Of a DNA stretch of 64,000 bases, positions 17,917-26,034 are shown in pieces. The notes under the pieces are model-generated. The model worked only from the letters and a program-made list of their open reading frames with translations, was not told the origin of the DNA and did not search any database. The position numbers and the translations under genes were made by a program. The stretch comes from Novosphingobium sp. HII-3 (GTDB lineage Bacteria; Pseudomonadota; Alphaproteobacteria; Sphingomonadales; Sphingomonadaceae): NCBI RefSeq assembly GCF_002916655.1, contig NZ_PPSM01000014.1:1-64000 (forward strand), given 5' to 3'. Numbering within the stretch: position 1 is the first letter of the stretch; each line of letters begins with the position of its first letter.

Positions 17917-18699
17917 TCAGGCCTTCGCGGTTGCCCGCCGTCGTTCGAGGATGGTGCGGGCGTCCGCAAGGTCTGCCGGTTTGTCGACGTCGACGGCGGC
18001 CAGCCCGTCCCGGGCCGCGACAAGGCTTGCAGACACGCCGATCCTGCGGCCCAGGCGTCCGATGGCTCCCGACAGCGGAAGCCGGCCAAGCGCGTAGCCG
18101 AGCAGCATGCCGGGCCCCAGCCGCGCGGCGATGCGCCACGGGCGTTTCCGGTCCGCCTCCACCGTCTTCCACGTGTCGATGGCAAGACCGGCCCGCGCCG
18201 TAGCGAGCAGGAAGAGGTTGCAGCCGGACCAGTGACCATCCGCGAAGCGCAGATAGGTGCGCCGGCTGCCCGGCATGGCGGCCTCGATCGCGGCCCTGTC
18301 GGCAAGAAGGACCGCCACATCCGCTTCCTGCGGCGCATCGGCGATGAAGTCGCGGACCCACTCGGCCTTCAGTAGCGCATGGTCGCTGGTCGTCACCAGG
18401 AGCGGCGCTCCCAGCGCATCGAGGGCGATGGCGACGCTCGCGCTTGGGCCCGAGCCCGTGGCGAGAACCTCGCAACCGAGCCGCAGCGCCAGATCGCGCA
18501 CCTCCCTGTCACTGGCCGAAACGGCCACCCTGTCGATACCGGCACCGCGCAGGGCAGCTACCACGTGGGCGAGCATGGGGCGCCCGGCGATCTCGACAAG
18601 CGCCTTGTGCGAGACGCCTTCGGCCTGTGCGACCGGATCGGGAGCGCCGGGCCGGGAGCCGGCCAGCACCAGAGCGGCTACAGCGGGAGAAAGGTTCAT
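17917..18699 (-). CDS. NTP transferase (MobA-like) family protein
   Basis: 260 residues with the nucleotidyltransferase Rossmann fold. It starts AALVLAGSRPGAPDPVAQ, followed by HKALVEIAGRPML. This is the N-terminal NTP-binding loop and the conserved Lys of MobA/GlmU-type enzymes, but the usual GxGxR loop is altered and lengthened. TTSDHALL near residue 110 stands where the DxD metal motif usually lies. The start overlaps the upstream gene by ATGA, so the pair is coupled. I infer activation of a small molecule with a nucleotide, for headgroup or surface-polymer synthesis together with the neighbouring lipid kinase; the substrate is unknown. Confidence 0.78.
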   Translation of the reverse strand: MNLSPAVAALVLAGSRPGAPDPVAQAEGVSHKALVEIAGRPMLAHVVAALRGAGIDRVAVSASDREVRDLALRLGCEVLATGSGPSASVAIALDALGAPLLVTTSDHALLKAEWVRDFIADAPQEADVAVLLADRAAIEAAMPGSRRTYLRFADGHWSGCNLFLLATARAGLAIDTWKTVEADRKRPWRIAARLGPGMLLGYALGRLPLSGAIGRLGRRIGVSASLVAARDGLAAVDVDKPADLADARTILERRRATAKA

Positions 18700-19601
18700 G
18701 GTGCACCTGCCTTTTTGCGCCGCCAGACGTGCCAGAGCACGCCGGGCGCGGCAAGGACGGGATGCCGTTCCCGCCAGGGAGTGATGGTGACGGGCACGCC
18801 GGTATGCCGCTCGATCTTCCAGGCGGCATAACGGGCGGCGCCTTCGAAGGTGGTGGAAGCCTTGAGGAGCCGCAGCACGTTGTAAGGCTTCCCGAGACGC
18901 CGGCGCCGGGCCCACCATGCAAGAGTGCGGGCGCGCTGGCCGGTTGAAAGCTGCGGATGGAGCGTCGGTCCCGAGATTTTGAAGGGTATTCCCGCGCTCT
19001 CCAGGGCCAGTGGCAGCAGCCCGTCGAAGTGCGCACGGTTTACGGCCAGGATCGAATCCTCCCGCCCGGCTTTCTCGACACGGAACTCGGCGGCGTAAGT
19101 GGCCCGGAACAAGGCGCGCCAGTAATCCTCTGCGGTTCCGGAGGCGGGGCCCAGCGCAACCGCCAGCCGCGCCGCCGTGCGTGCCGCGCCCGCAACCGCT
19201 GCGGCGATCCCTTCTGCCGCGGCTGCGTCGCGCTGCCAGGCAAGGGCGCTTGGCTGCACGAACCGGGCCCAGATGGTCGTGTCGAGACGTTCGCCGGCAG
19301 CAGCCGAGCGGAAGGTCTCCAGCGCCATCGTCGCCACCTTGGCGCGAAGGGGGACGCCGTTGCAGGACCATTCGTGGTAGCTGACCCGCGGCCACACCCG
19401 CTCTACCTGCGCACCGGGAAGCAGCACATAGAAGTCGAGCACGCCCTCGAGGGAGCCCGTACGCAGGTTCGAGCCGTAGAACACCACGCCGAGAGCCCCG
19501 GCATGGTTGCCGAGCCGCTCGGCGAAGGCGCGAACTTCAGGCATGACCTCACGGGTGAGGGCGGCCGCTATCCGATCTTCGAGAAGAGGCGTGTCAGTCA
19601 T
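18696..19601 (-). CDS. Uncharacterised protein with a nucleotidyltransferase-like motif
   Basis: 301 residues, probably soluble, with a basic C-terminus. Near residue 45 it has GVVFYGSNLRTGSLEGVLDFYVLL, which recalls the GS-x(n)-D motif of polymerase-beta-like nucleotidyltransferases, but only one Asp of the pair is kept, so activity is doubtful. I cannot name a family. It is coupled by ATGA overlap to the MobA-like gene downstream and lies 53 bases from the lipid kinase gene, all on one strand, suggesting one operon of three. The start MTDTPLLEDR is chosen over an ATG ten codons upstream. Confidence 0.65.
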   Translation of the reverse strand: MTDTPLLEDRIAAALTREVMPEVRAFAERLGNHAGALGVVFYGSNLRTGSLEGVLDFYVLLPGAQVERVWPRVSYHEWSCNGVPLRAKVATMALETFRSAAAGERLDTTIWARFVQPSALAWQRDAAAAEGIAAAVAGAARTAARLAVALGPASGTAEDYWRALFRATYAAEFRVEKAGREDSILAVNRAHFDGLLPLALESAGIPFKISGPTLHPQLSTGQRARTLAWWARRRRLGKPYNVLRLLKASTTFEGAARYAAWKIERHTGVPVTITPWRERHPVLAAPGVLWHVWRRKKAGAP

Positions 19602-19654
19602 GCGCGCGTAAGTCGAACAGGCCCGGGCCATTTACAAGCCTTCTGGCGAGCGTG

Positions 19655-20698
19655 TCAGGGAACCACGAAGCTAAGCTGCGGGCCTTCCTCGACGATGTAG
19701 CGACCGGCCGGGAACGCCTCGCCATCGAGGATGAAGGGGCCGCCGATGTCCATCTCCACCATTCTTGCGCTGAAGCGCTGCGCGCCCTTGCGGCTCAGGA
19801 CGGGCAGATTGAAGCCGAACATCATGGCAGGCAGCAGCGCCACCAGCCAGCGGATCGGCGAATCAATGACGGCAAGCTTCAGGCCCGGCGCGGGCGAACG
19901 TCCGAACGGCCTTGCGCCCAAGGGAAACCGTTCGAAAGTGGTCGCGATCGTGAGGTAGCGTTCGTCCGCACTGCCGTCCCCGTGGTAGGGCAGGCGGGCG
20001 CCGCTGTGTGGATCGCTGATGCGCGTGGGGACGCATGCACGCCAGGCGTTGCCGGCGCCGCCGAACAGCGTCTGGATCACACCCCACAAGATGGTGAGGC
20101 CGACCGCGAAGCTGTTGAATGCGCCGCGCCTGTGCGCCTCCTGGCCGGCTTCGGTCGCGATGGTGAACGCGCCGGTGCCAAGGATGAATCCCTGCACGCA
20201 CTGGGTTGATCCATCGGCGGGGGAGATACGCAAAGGGCGGCGCCAGATGGTCTTGCCCCCATTGGCCGCGTGAAGGGCTTCGCTCAGGGACCAGTGATTC
20301 GGCAGGCCGAGATCAACGGCCAGCGCGTTCGTCTTCCCCTTGGGGAGGACGATGAAGGTGGGCCAGTCATCGCGGAAGATGTCGGCGCCGGCGGACAGCA
20401 CGTCGCGCACGGTGCCGTCGCCGCCGTCCACCACGAGATAGTCTATGCCACGCCGCGCGAACTCGGCCAGGGTATAGTGCAGTTCCTGCCGCGTGCGGGG
20501 CGTCTGGGTAAGGATGTTGGAGCAGTCCGCCATCTCCGGGGAGACGCCCTTGTTGCGATGACTGCGGGGATTGCGGACGATACCCACCAGCGGAACGGCG
20601 CGACGGGAGGGGCGGGAAGGGCGGGAATTATCCCGGCTACCAAGCTCACCGAAGATCGGCAGCGTTTCGAAGGAGTGAATGTGTCCGTGCACGGTCAC
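19655..20698 (-). CDS. Diacylglycerol kinase family lipid kinase
   Basis: 347 residues of the DAGK/YegS/sphingosine-kinase fold. The catalytic-domain signature GGDGTVRDVL begins at residue 92. An NPRSHRN stretch near residues 43-49 stands for the upstream phosphate-binding loop, then PKGKTNALA follows (compare PxGTxND/F). ATP-dependent phosphorylation of a lipid hydroxyl is expected. Whether the lipid is diacylglycerol, ceramide or another alcohol cannot be told; sphingomonads make sphingolipids, so ceramide is a candidate. It is the first gene of a minus-strand trio and is divergent from the CDP-alcohol phosphotransferase gene. Confidence 0.82.
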   Translation of the reverse strand: MTVHGHIHSFETLPIFGELGSRDNSRPSRPSRRAVPLVGIVRNPRSHRNKGVSPEMADCSNILTQTPRTRQELHYTLAEFARRGIDYLVVDGGDGTVRDVLSAGADIFRDDWPTFIVLPKGKTNALAVDLGLPNHWSLSEALHAANGGKTIWRRPLRISPADGSTQCVQGFILGTGAFTIATEAGQEAHRRGAFNSFAVGLTILWGVIQTLFGGAGNAWRACVPTRISDPHSGARLPYHGDGSADERYLTIATTFERFPLGARPFGRSPAPGLKLAVIDSPIRWLVALLPAMMFGFNLPVLSRKGAQRFSARMVEMDIGGPFILDGEAFPAGRYIVEEGPQLSFVVP

Positions 20699-20778
20699 TC
20701 ATTTAGTGTCGCTCGTCCGGAAAATCACCCTCAAATAGGGCGTGACACATTTAAGTTACACTTATGTTGCGGTCCGGG

Positions 20779-20805
20779 ACGGGTCTTGCACGAGTGCAGA
20801 CCCGT
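20779..20805 (+). promoter_or_regulatory. Strong hairpin in the leader of the CDP-alcohol phosphotransferase gene
   Basis: Arms 20779-20786 and 20798-20805 are perfect 8-base complements. Inside them GCAC/GTGC (20788-20791, 20794-20797) extends the stem, with one bulged T. It ends 50 bases before the start codon at 20856, in the space between the divergent lipid kinase and phosphotransferase genes. No T-run follows. It could be an operator or an RNA leader structure. Confidence 0.55.
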
Positions 20806-20855
20806 ACCGGCGCAGGGCGATTGTCAGCGCGCCTGCTTGCTTCTAATCCCCATTC

Positions 20856-21992
20856 ATGAAGCAAGATATGAACGTGCTGCCGGTCGTCACGATCGGCGCT
20901 AATCCTGTGAAACTCTGGGGCCTTTCGCCCGCGCAGCGGGTCGGCCGGATAGCCCGCGCGGCCGGCATGAGGCCAACAGAAGATGTCCCTTCGGGCGCGG
21001 CGGTGCTGTCGAACGCCAGGTTCGCCTGGGATCCGGCCTGGTTCGCTAACATCGTGGAGCGGCCCGGGACGGTGTTGACCCTGGGCGGCGTGCCTGCTCT
21101 CGCCCATGCGGCGGATGGCGGTCAGACTGCACGCATCGCCGAGGCCATGGCCCGCGATGTGCCGCTGGAGGACCGCGCGGGCATGGAGCTCATCGCCTTC
21201 GAGGACGGGCCGACGATCGAGAACAAGCAGCTCAGGAAGCGCGAGACGCCCTTTCTCATGGCGCTGACGCCCGATACGCTGCGACCGATCGAGCGAGCCA
21301 GCTACTTCGGCGCCTACAAAGGCGTCACTGACCTCCTGACCAAATACCTCTGGCCGGAATGGGCGCTGGTGCTGACGCGCATCTGCGCAAGGCTTGGCGT
21401 GACGCCCAACATGGTGACGACCGTAGGGGCCGTGTTCTGCGTGGTGGCGACCGTGCTGTTCGCTTACGGCCACTACTGGGCCGGCATGGCGACGGGGCTG
21501 GTGTTCATGGTTCTGGACACGGTGGACGGCAAGCTGGCGCGCTGTACCATCACGTCTTCGGCCTGGGGCAACGTGTTCGATCACGGCATGGATCTTGTCC
21601 ACCCTCCGTTCTGGTGGTGGTTCTGGGCCACCGGCCTCGGCGCCTTGGGGCTGGCCTACGACACCGCGACGTTCTGGTGGGTGCAGGGCGCAATCCAGGG
21701 CGGTTATGTCGTGCAGCGCCTGATCGAGGGCATTTTCATGCGTCAGAACGGTGCGATGCACATCCACGTCTGGCGCCGATTCGACAGCCGCTTCCGCCTC
21801 ATCACGGCACGGCGTAACCCGAACATGGTGATCCTGTTCATCGCGATGGTGTTCTCGCGCCCGGACCTGGGGTTGATCGCCGTCGCGTGGTGGACCGTCA
21901 TCTCCTGCCTCATCCATGCAGTACGGCTGGTCCAGGCCTGGATCGTGCGCGCCCGGGGCGGTATGATCCGCTCCTGGCTGGCGGAGGGCTGA
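20856..21992 (+). CDS. CDP-alcohol phosphatidyltransferase family protein with extra N-terminal domain
   Basis: 378 residues. The catalytic motif DGx2ARx8Gx3Dx3D is complete: D224-G225, A228-R229, G238, D242 and D246, with D221 ahead of it. Hydrophobic helices run from about residue 165 to 360. These enzymes displace CMP from a CDP-alcohol with a second alcohol. Residues 1-150 are an extra soluble domain that recalls, in degenerate form, the nucleotidyltransferase half of bifunctional IPCT/DIPPS proteins; GVTPNMVT before the membrane domain also fits that group. A HIT gene follows 4 bases later, and separate nucleotidyltransferases are nearby. Acceptor and donor are unknown. An ATG at 20868 is an alternative start. 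Confidence 0.85.
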   Translation: MKQDMNVLPVVTIGANPVKLWGLSPAQRVGRIARAAGMRPTEDVPSGAAVLSNARFAWDPAWFANIVERPGTVLTLGGVPALAHAADGGQTARIAEAMARDVPLEDRAGMELIAFEDGPTIENKQLRKRETPFLMALTPDTLRPIERASYFGAYKGVTDLLTKYLWPEWALVLTRICARLGVTPNMVTTVGAVFCVVATVLFAYGHYWAGMATGLVFMVLDTVDGKLARCTITSSAWGNVFDHGMDLVHPPFWWWFWATGLGALGLAYDTATFWWVQGAIQGGYVVQRLIEGIFMRQNGAMHIHVWRRFDSRFRLITARRNPNMVILFIAMVFSRPDLGLIAVAWWTVISCLIHAVRLVQAWIVRARGGMIRSWLAEG

Positions 21993-21996
21993 GGCG

Positions 21997-22425
21997 ATGA
22001 ACGCAACCTGGGAAAAGTTCGGCTGGCCGCAAACGGCGGTTGCCGAATTCCCGCATTGGGTGGTTCTGGCCCGCCCGGCGCAGCCGACGCTGGGCTCCCT
22101 CGTGCTCGCGGCGCGCAGCGAGGCGACGGCGTTCGGTGATCTGCCGGCTGAAGCGCACGCCGAGCTGAAGGCTGCCACGACCGCCATCGAGCGCGCTCTC
22201 GGCCTTGCGGTGGGTTACGCCAGGCTCAATTACCTGATGCTGATGATGGTGGACCCGCACGTCCATTTCCACGTCATTCCCCGTTACGAGGGCGCACGGG
22301 AGTGGAAGGGGCGTACCTTCACCGACCATGGCTGGCCGAAAGTCCCGGACCTGGGGCAGGCGGTTACGCCCGACGATGCGGATCTCGAAGCGCTGGTCGC
22401 CTGGCTGAAAGGCCACTTCGCCTGA
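21997..22425 (+). CDS. HIT family protein (nucleotide hydrolase/transferase)
   Basis: 142 residues with the histidine-triad motif HVHFHVIPRY at residues 88-97 (H88, H90, H92). HIT proteins hydrolyse or transfer nucleotide monophosphates at an alpha-phosphate, for example from dinucleoside polyphosphates or nucleotide-activated small molecules. The gene starts 4 bases after the CDP-alcohol phosphotransferase stop, so it is certainly cotranscribed. A role in recycling or proofreading the nucleotide-activated intermediate of that pathway is plausible but inferred. It is followed by a hairpin before the convergent nucleotidyltransferase. Confidence 0.9.
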   Translation: MNATWEKFGWPQTAVAEFPHWVVLARPAQPTLGSLVLAARSEATAFGDLPAEAHAELKAATTAIERALGLAVGYARLNYLMLMMVDPHVHFHVIPRYEGAREWKGRTFTDHGWPKVPDLGQAVTPDDADLEALVAWLKGHFA

Positions 22426-22432
22426 GGAGAAG

Positions 22433-22453
22433 CGCCCCGGCTTTGCCGGGGCG
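22433..22453. terminator. Bidirectional hairpin between convergent genes
   Basis: A perfect 9-bp GC stem (22433-22441 with 22445-22453) with a TTT loop lies in the 33-base space between the HIT stop and the nucleotidyltransferase stop. There is no T-run, so termination efficiency is uncertain. Confidence 0.6.
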
Positions 22454-22458
22454 TCCGA

Positions 22459-23214
22459 TCACCACGTGTCGGTCAGTCTGGTGGCGATTTCGATGTCGTT
22501 GAGAAAGTCGACTTCGGCCCAGTCCAGCCCCTCGATCGAAACCGTGCCCACCTTTTCGGAGGGCGCAATGGAATCGATCACCTTCAGGTACCAGTGCTGT
22601 ACGCCCTCGGGCGTGCGCATCGCCTGGCGGACGGTCTCCCGGAACAGGTCTGCCCCTTCGCCCCGGAAGGCGAGAAAGCCGATTGATTCGGCATTCGACT
22701 GCGCGGCGGTCAGCGTCTTGCCGATATGAACGAGGCGGCCGGCGGACGTGCGTTCCACCTTCATGTCGTCGCTGTCGTAGCCCTCCGCCTTCACGTCCAC
22801 CGTCACGGTGATCGGCCAGGGCTTGCCGTCAGGACCGGTGGCGCCCTGCTGGACGACCTGCACGATGTCTTCGGACACCAGCGTGTCGCCGTTGAGGATC
22901 AGGAAATCCCCGCGCATGGCTTCACGCGCGATCCAGCATGAACCGAGATTGTCCGCGACCTTGAAGAACGGGTTGAACCTGACGGTGATCTCCACGCGCG
23001 GATCGTGAATGGCGTTGAGGTGCTCTTCGAGCATGTCGGTCATGAAGCCGGTGACGACGTCGATCCGCTTCACGCCGCCGCGGGCCAGCATCTCGATCTG
23101 CCATTCGATCAGCGATCGGCCGGAAAAGTCGATCATGCACTTGGGACGCTCGGCCGTCAGGGGCAGAAGGCGCGAGCCCTGCCCGGCGCTGAGAAGTATG
23201 GCGTGTTCGATCAT
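22459..23214 (-). CDS. NTP transferase family protein (phosphocholine/inositol-phosphate cytidylyltransferase-like)
   Basis: 251 residues. The NTP-binding loop LLSAGQGSRLLPLT is at residues 7-20, followed by the conserved ERPKCM (catalytic-site Lys). NPFFKVADNLGSCWIAREAM near residue 82 and LILNGDTL near 105 (metal Asp) follow. The NLGSCW segment and the short length resemble CTP-dependent cytidylyltransferases that activate phosphocholine or inositol phosphate rather than hexose-1-phosphate enzymes. With the nearby CDP-alcohol phosphotransferase it could supply the CDP-headgroup; this is inference. The gene is divergent from the flippase. Confidence 0.82.
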   Translation of the reverse strand: MIEHAILLSAGQGSRLLPLTAERPKCMIDFSGRSLIEWQIEMLARGGVKRIDVVTGFMTDMLEEHLNAIHDPRVEITVRFNPFFKVADNLGSCWIAREAMRGDFLILNGDTLVSEDIVQVVQQGATGPDGKPWPITVTVDVKAEGYDSDDMKVERTSAGRLVHIGKTLTAAQSNAESIGFLAFRGEGADLFRETVRQAMRTPEGVQHWYLKVIDSIAPSEKVGTVSIEGLDWAEVDFLNDIEIATRLTDTW

Positions 23215-23242
23215 GATCCGGCTTCATTGTGGAGAGAAAGGG

Positions 23243-23254
23243 AAGCGCGCGCTT
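23243..23254. repeat. 12-bp perfect palindrome between divergent nucleotidyltransferase and flippase genes
   Basis: AAGCGCGCGCTT is self-complementary and lies 29 bases upstream of the nucleotidyltransferase start. Similar GCGCGC-rich words recur in the next 60 bases. It may be an operator, but alternating GC runs are common in DNA of this composition. Confidence 0.35.
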
Positions 23255-23380
23255 ACCCTCTGCGCGCCAAAAGGGAAAGCGCGCTGCGGGTGAGCGTGCG
23301 CGCGTTAGGCACAAGAGCACAGGCACAAACGGCAAGGGACACACTTGCAACTGAGAGCACCCTCGTTCAAATGCGAGCCA

Positions 23381-24748
23381 ATGTCCGCCAAACGTAACCG
23401 CCAGGAGAACGCATCTCCGTTGAGGCGGATTCTCCAGAACACGGCCTGGCTGCTCGGCGGCAAGGGCTTCGGTGCAATCTGTGGTCTCGCATATCTTGCC
23501 ATCCTGACGCGAACGCTGGGCCTGAAGGATTTCGGCCACTTTTCGCTCATCTTCGGCACCGCGCAGGCGCTGACCGCGCTTGCGAGCTTTCAGACCTGGC
23601 GCGTCGTGGTGCGCTACGGGTCGGAGCACGTTCACAATGGGGAATGGGGCAAGTTCGGCCGGCTGGGCATGCTGTGCGGCATGCTGGACGCGCTGGGCGC
23701 CGTGCTGGGCAGCGTCCTTGCGGCAGTGCTGATCTATGGCTTCGCCCATGTCCTCGATCTCAACCCCGACTTCGTGGACATCGCCTTCTGGTACTGCGTC
23801 GGTTCGCTATGGGCGCTGGTTTCGGCGCCTACCGGGCTGGTGCGGGCGCTCAACCGCTTCGACATGGCCGTCTACGTAGAGGCGATCGTGCCGAGTGGCC
23901 GGCTTCTTGCCGCGCTGGTGATCTGGCTGACCGGACCGAGCGTCGGGCGGTTCCTCGCAGCCTGGGCGCTGATCGATATTCTCGAGGCCATCCTCTACTG
24001 GATCATGGCCCGGCGGCTGGCCCCCGATGCGCTGCGGTTCTCCAACCTCGCGAAATGGCGCCAGGCGATCCACGAGAACCCGGGCGTGACGCGCTTCTTC
24101 CTCATCACCTACGGCGGGTCGACCATCGATGCCGCGATGAAGAACGGGCCGTTGCTGGTTGTCGGCGGCTGGGTGGGGACGCGGGCTGCGGGCCTTTACC
24201 GCCTCGCCTCCCAGATCTCGCAGGCGCTCAGCAAACTTTCCACTCTGCTCACCCGCTCCGTTTATGCTGAAGTCGCCCGCGTGCGCGTTGCTTCCAAGGC
24301 CGAAGAGTTCCGCAAGCTGGCCATGCAGACCAGCATGATCGCAGGGGCTGCGGGGGTCGTGGTGGTGGTGATCGCCATGCTTGCAGGCGAGACGCTGCTC
24401 GCCATGATCGGCGGCGATGACTTCGAAAGCGGTAGCTCGATCCTGATCCCGCTGGCCATCGCCGCAAGCTTCGATCTCGCAAGCGTCGCCTTCGAGCCGG
24501 TGCTGCATTCAACCGGGCGGGCACGCCATTCGCTCGTCGCGCGGCTCATCGCGCTCGCGGCGCTGGGCGTGGGCCTGTGGCAGTTCATCCCCATCGGGCC
24601 GAGCGGCGCGGCCTGGGCCGTGGCCGTGGCCGGGGCCGTGTCCTACCTTGCGATGGGCATCATGGCCTGGCGCACGCTCAAGCAGGTGGAGGCAGGCAGG
24701 ATTTCGGTCGGCCTCGCCGACGAGGGGGATTTGCCTCCGGCCGAGTGA
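23381..24748 (+). CDS. Polysaccharide/lipid flippase-like membrane protein (MATE/Wzx superfamily)
   Basis: 455 residues with about 12-14 hydrophobic helices and small basic loops, typical of lipopolysaccharide/O-antigen flippases (Polysacc_synt): NTAWLLGGKGFGAICGLAYLA at the start, FGTAQALTALASFQTWRVVVRYG in the second helix pair, and ATGETLL/IGGDDF late in the protein. Such proteins move lipid-linked saccharides or lipids across the inner membrane. The ATG at 23381 (MSAKRNRQE) is chosen over one 12 codons earlier because it keeps a normal basic N-terminus. It is divergent from the cytidylyltransferase-like gene. Confidence 0.85.
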   Translation: MSAKRNRQENASPLRRILQNTAWLLGGKGFGAICGLAYLAILTRTLGLKDFGHFSLIFGTAQALTALASFQTWRVVVRYGSEHVHNGEWGKFGRLGMLCGMLDALGAVLGSVLAAVLIYGFAHVLDLNPDFVDIAFWYCVGSLWALVSAPTGLVRALNRFDMAVYVEAIVPSGRLLAALVIWLTGPSVGRFLAAWALIDILEAILYWIMARRLAPDALRFSNLAKWRQAIHENPGVTRFFLITYGGSTIDAAMKNGPLLVVGGWVGTRAAGLYRLASQISQALSKLSTLLTRSVYAEVARVRVASKAEEFRKLAMQTSMIAGAAGVVVVVIAMLAGETLLAMIGGDDFESGSSILIPLAIAASFDLASVAFEPVLHSTGRARHSLVARLIALAALGVGLWQFIPIGPSGAAWAVAVAGAVSYLAMGIMAWRTLKQVEAGRISVGLADEGDLPPAE

Positions 24749-24788
24749 CCCGGCTCGACAGGGGGACGGCCATGGCTATCATGACGGA

Positions 24789-26003
24789 ATGACCGTCTCC
24801 CTTGCAGCTGATGCCGCCGCCCTGTCCGACCGTATCGTCGCGCTCCGGCGGGCGATTCATGCCGAGCCCGAGATCGGGCTGCATACCCCCCGAACGCGGG
24901 ACAAGATCCGGGCCGCACTTGACCATCTTCCCCTCGAATGGGCGGAGGGCCCCTCCACGACAGGCCTTGTCGCCACGCTGAAGGGCGGTCGGGGAAGCGG
25001 TCGTTGCGTCCTCCTGCGCGGCGACATGGATGCGCTGCCGATGCCGGAGGAGACGGGGCTCGATTTCGCATCCAAGGTGCCGGGCCTGATGCACGCCTGC
25101 GGGCACGACACGCACGTTGCCATGCTGGTGGGCGCCGCGGAGCTTCTGGCGGCGCGGGCGCCGGACATCGCCGGCGAGGTCCGCTTCATGTTCCAACCGG
25201 GCGAGGAAGGTTACCACGGCGCCCGGTTCATGCTGGAAGATGGTCTGCTGGGCGGCGAGAGTGCCGCGCGGCCGCTGCCTGACGCCGCTTTCGCGCTGCA
25301 CATCATGCCGAACGCGCCGCATGGCGTGGTCACCGGCCGGGCGGGGCCATTGATGGCCGCTGCGGACCAGATCCGGATCACGGTTACCGGCCGCGGAGGG
25401 CATGCATCGATGCCGCATGACACGCGCGATCCCGTGCCGGTCGCGTGCGAGATCGTGGGCGCCATCCAGACGATGGTGGCCAGACGCTTCAGCGTCTTCG
25501 ATCCCGTTGTCGTCACCATCGCGAAGATCGAGGCGGGCACCGCGCACAACGTGATACCCGACAGCGCGCATCTCACTGGCACCATGCGCACCCTGTCGCC
25601 GCTCAACCGCTCACGTCTCCGGGACGAACTGCAGCTTCTGGCCGCCGGTATCGCAGGTGCTCACGGGCTGACGGCCGAAACGGAGATCATGCAGGGCTTT
25701 CCCGTCACCCTGTGCGATCCCCGGGCGGTGGACTTCGGTGAGCAGGTTGCCGGCGAAGTCCTGGGAGGCGAGGCGTTCCTGCGTCTCGCCGATCCCATCA
25801 TGGGGGCGGAGGATTTCGCCTATGTGCTTGAAAAAGTGCCGGGCGCCATGTTCTTCCTCGGGGCTAGCCAGGAAGGCGCGGACTGGCGTCAGTGCTGCGG
25901 CATCCACTCCACGAAGATGATGATCGACGAGCGCGTCCTGCCGCGCGGCTCCGCATTCCTTGCAGGACTGGCGAGCCGTTTCCTGCAGAGCGGATGGAAC
26001 TGA
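24789..26003 (+). CDS. M20 family amidohydrolase (hippurate/N-acyl-amino-acid hydrolase-like)
   Basis: 404-residue zinc peptidase-family enzyme, probably cytoplasmic. Seen in order are RRAIHAEPEIG, the metal motif GDMDALPM, HACGHDTHVAML with metal His residues, QPGEEGYHGA with the catalytic Glu pair, the dimerisation-domain stretch VTGRGGHASMPHDTRDPV, and PIMGAEDFAYVLEKVPGAMFFLG near the end. This is the HipO/IAA-amino-acid hydrolase subgroup, which splits N-acyl amino acids. The start ATG at 24789 fits the family; earlier in-frame starts lie within the flippase. Substrate not determinable. Confidence 0.92.
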   Translation: MTVSLAADAAALSDRIVALRRAIHAEPEIGLHTPRTRDKIRAALDHLPLEWAEGPSTTGLVATLKGGRGSGRCVLLRGDMDALPMPEETGLDFASKVPGLMHACGHDTHVAMLVGAAELLAARAPDIAGEVRFMFQPGEEGYHGARFMLEDGLLGGESAARPLPDAAFALHIMPNAPHGVVTGRAGPLMAAADQIRITVTGRGGHASMPHDTRDPVPVACEIVGAIQTMVARRFSVFDPVVVTIAKIEAGTAHNVIPDSAHLTGTMRTLSPLNRSRLRDELQLLAAGIAGAHGLTAETEIMQGFPVTLCDPRAVDFGEQVAGEVLGGEAFLRLADPIMGAEDFAYVLEKVPGAMFFLGASQEGADWRQCCGIHSTKMMIDERVLPRGSAFLAGLASRFLQSGWN

Positions 26004-26034
26004 AGAGGCGTTCGGGCGCCCGGTCAGCGCCCTT

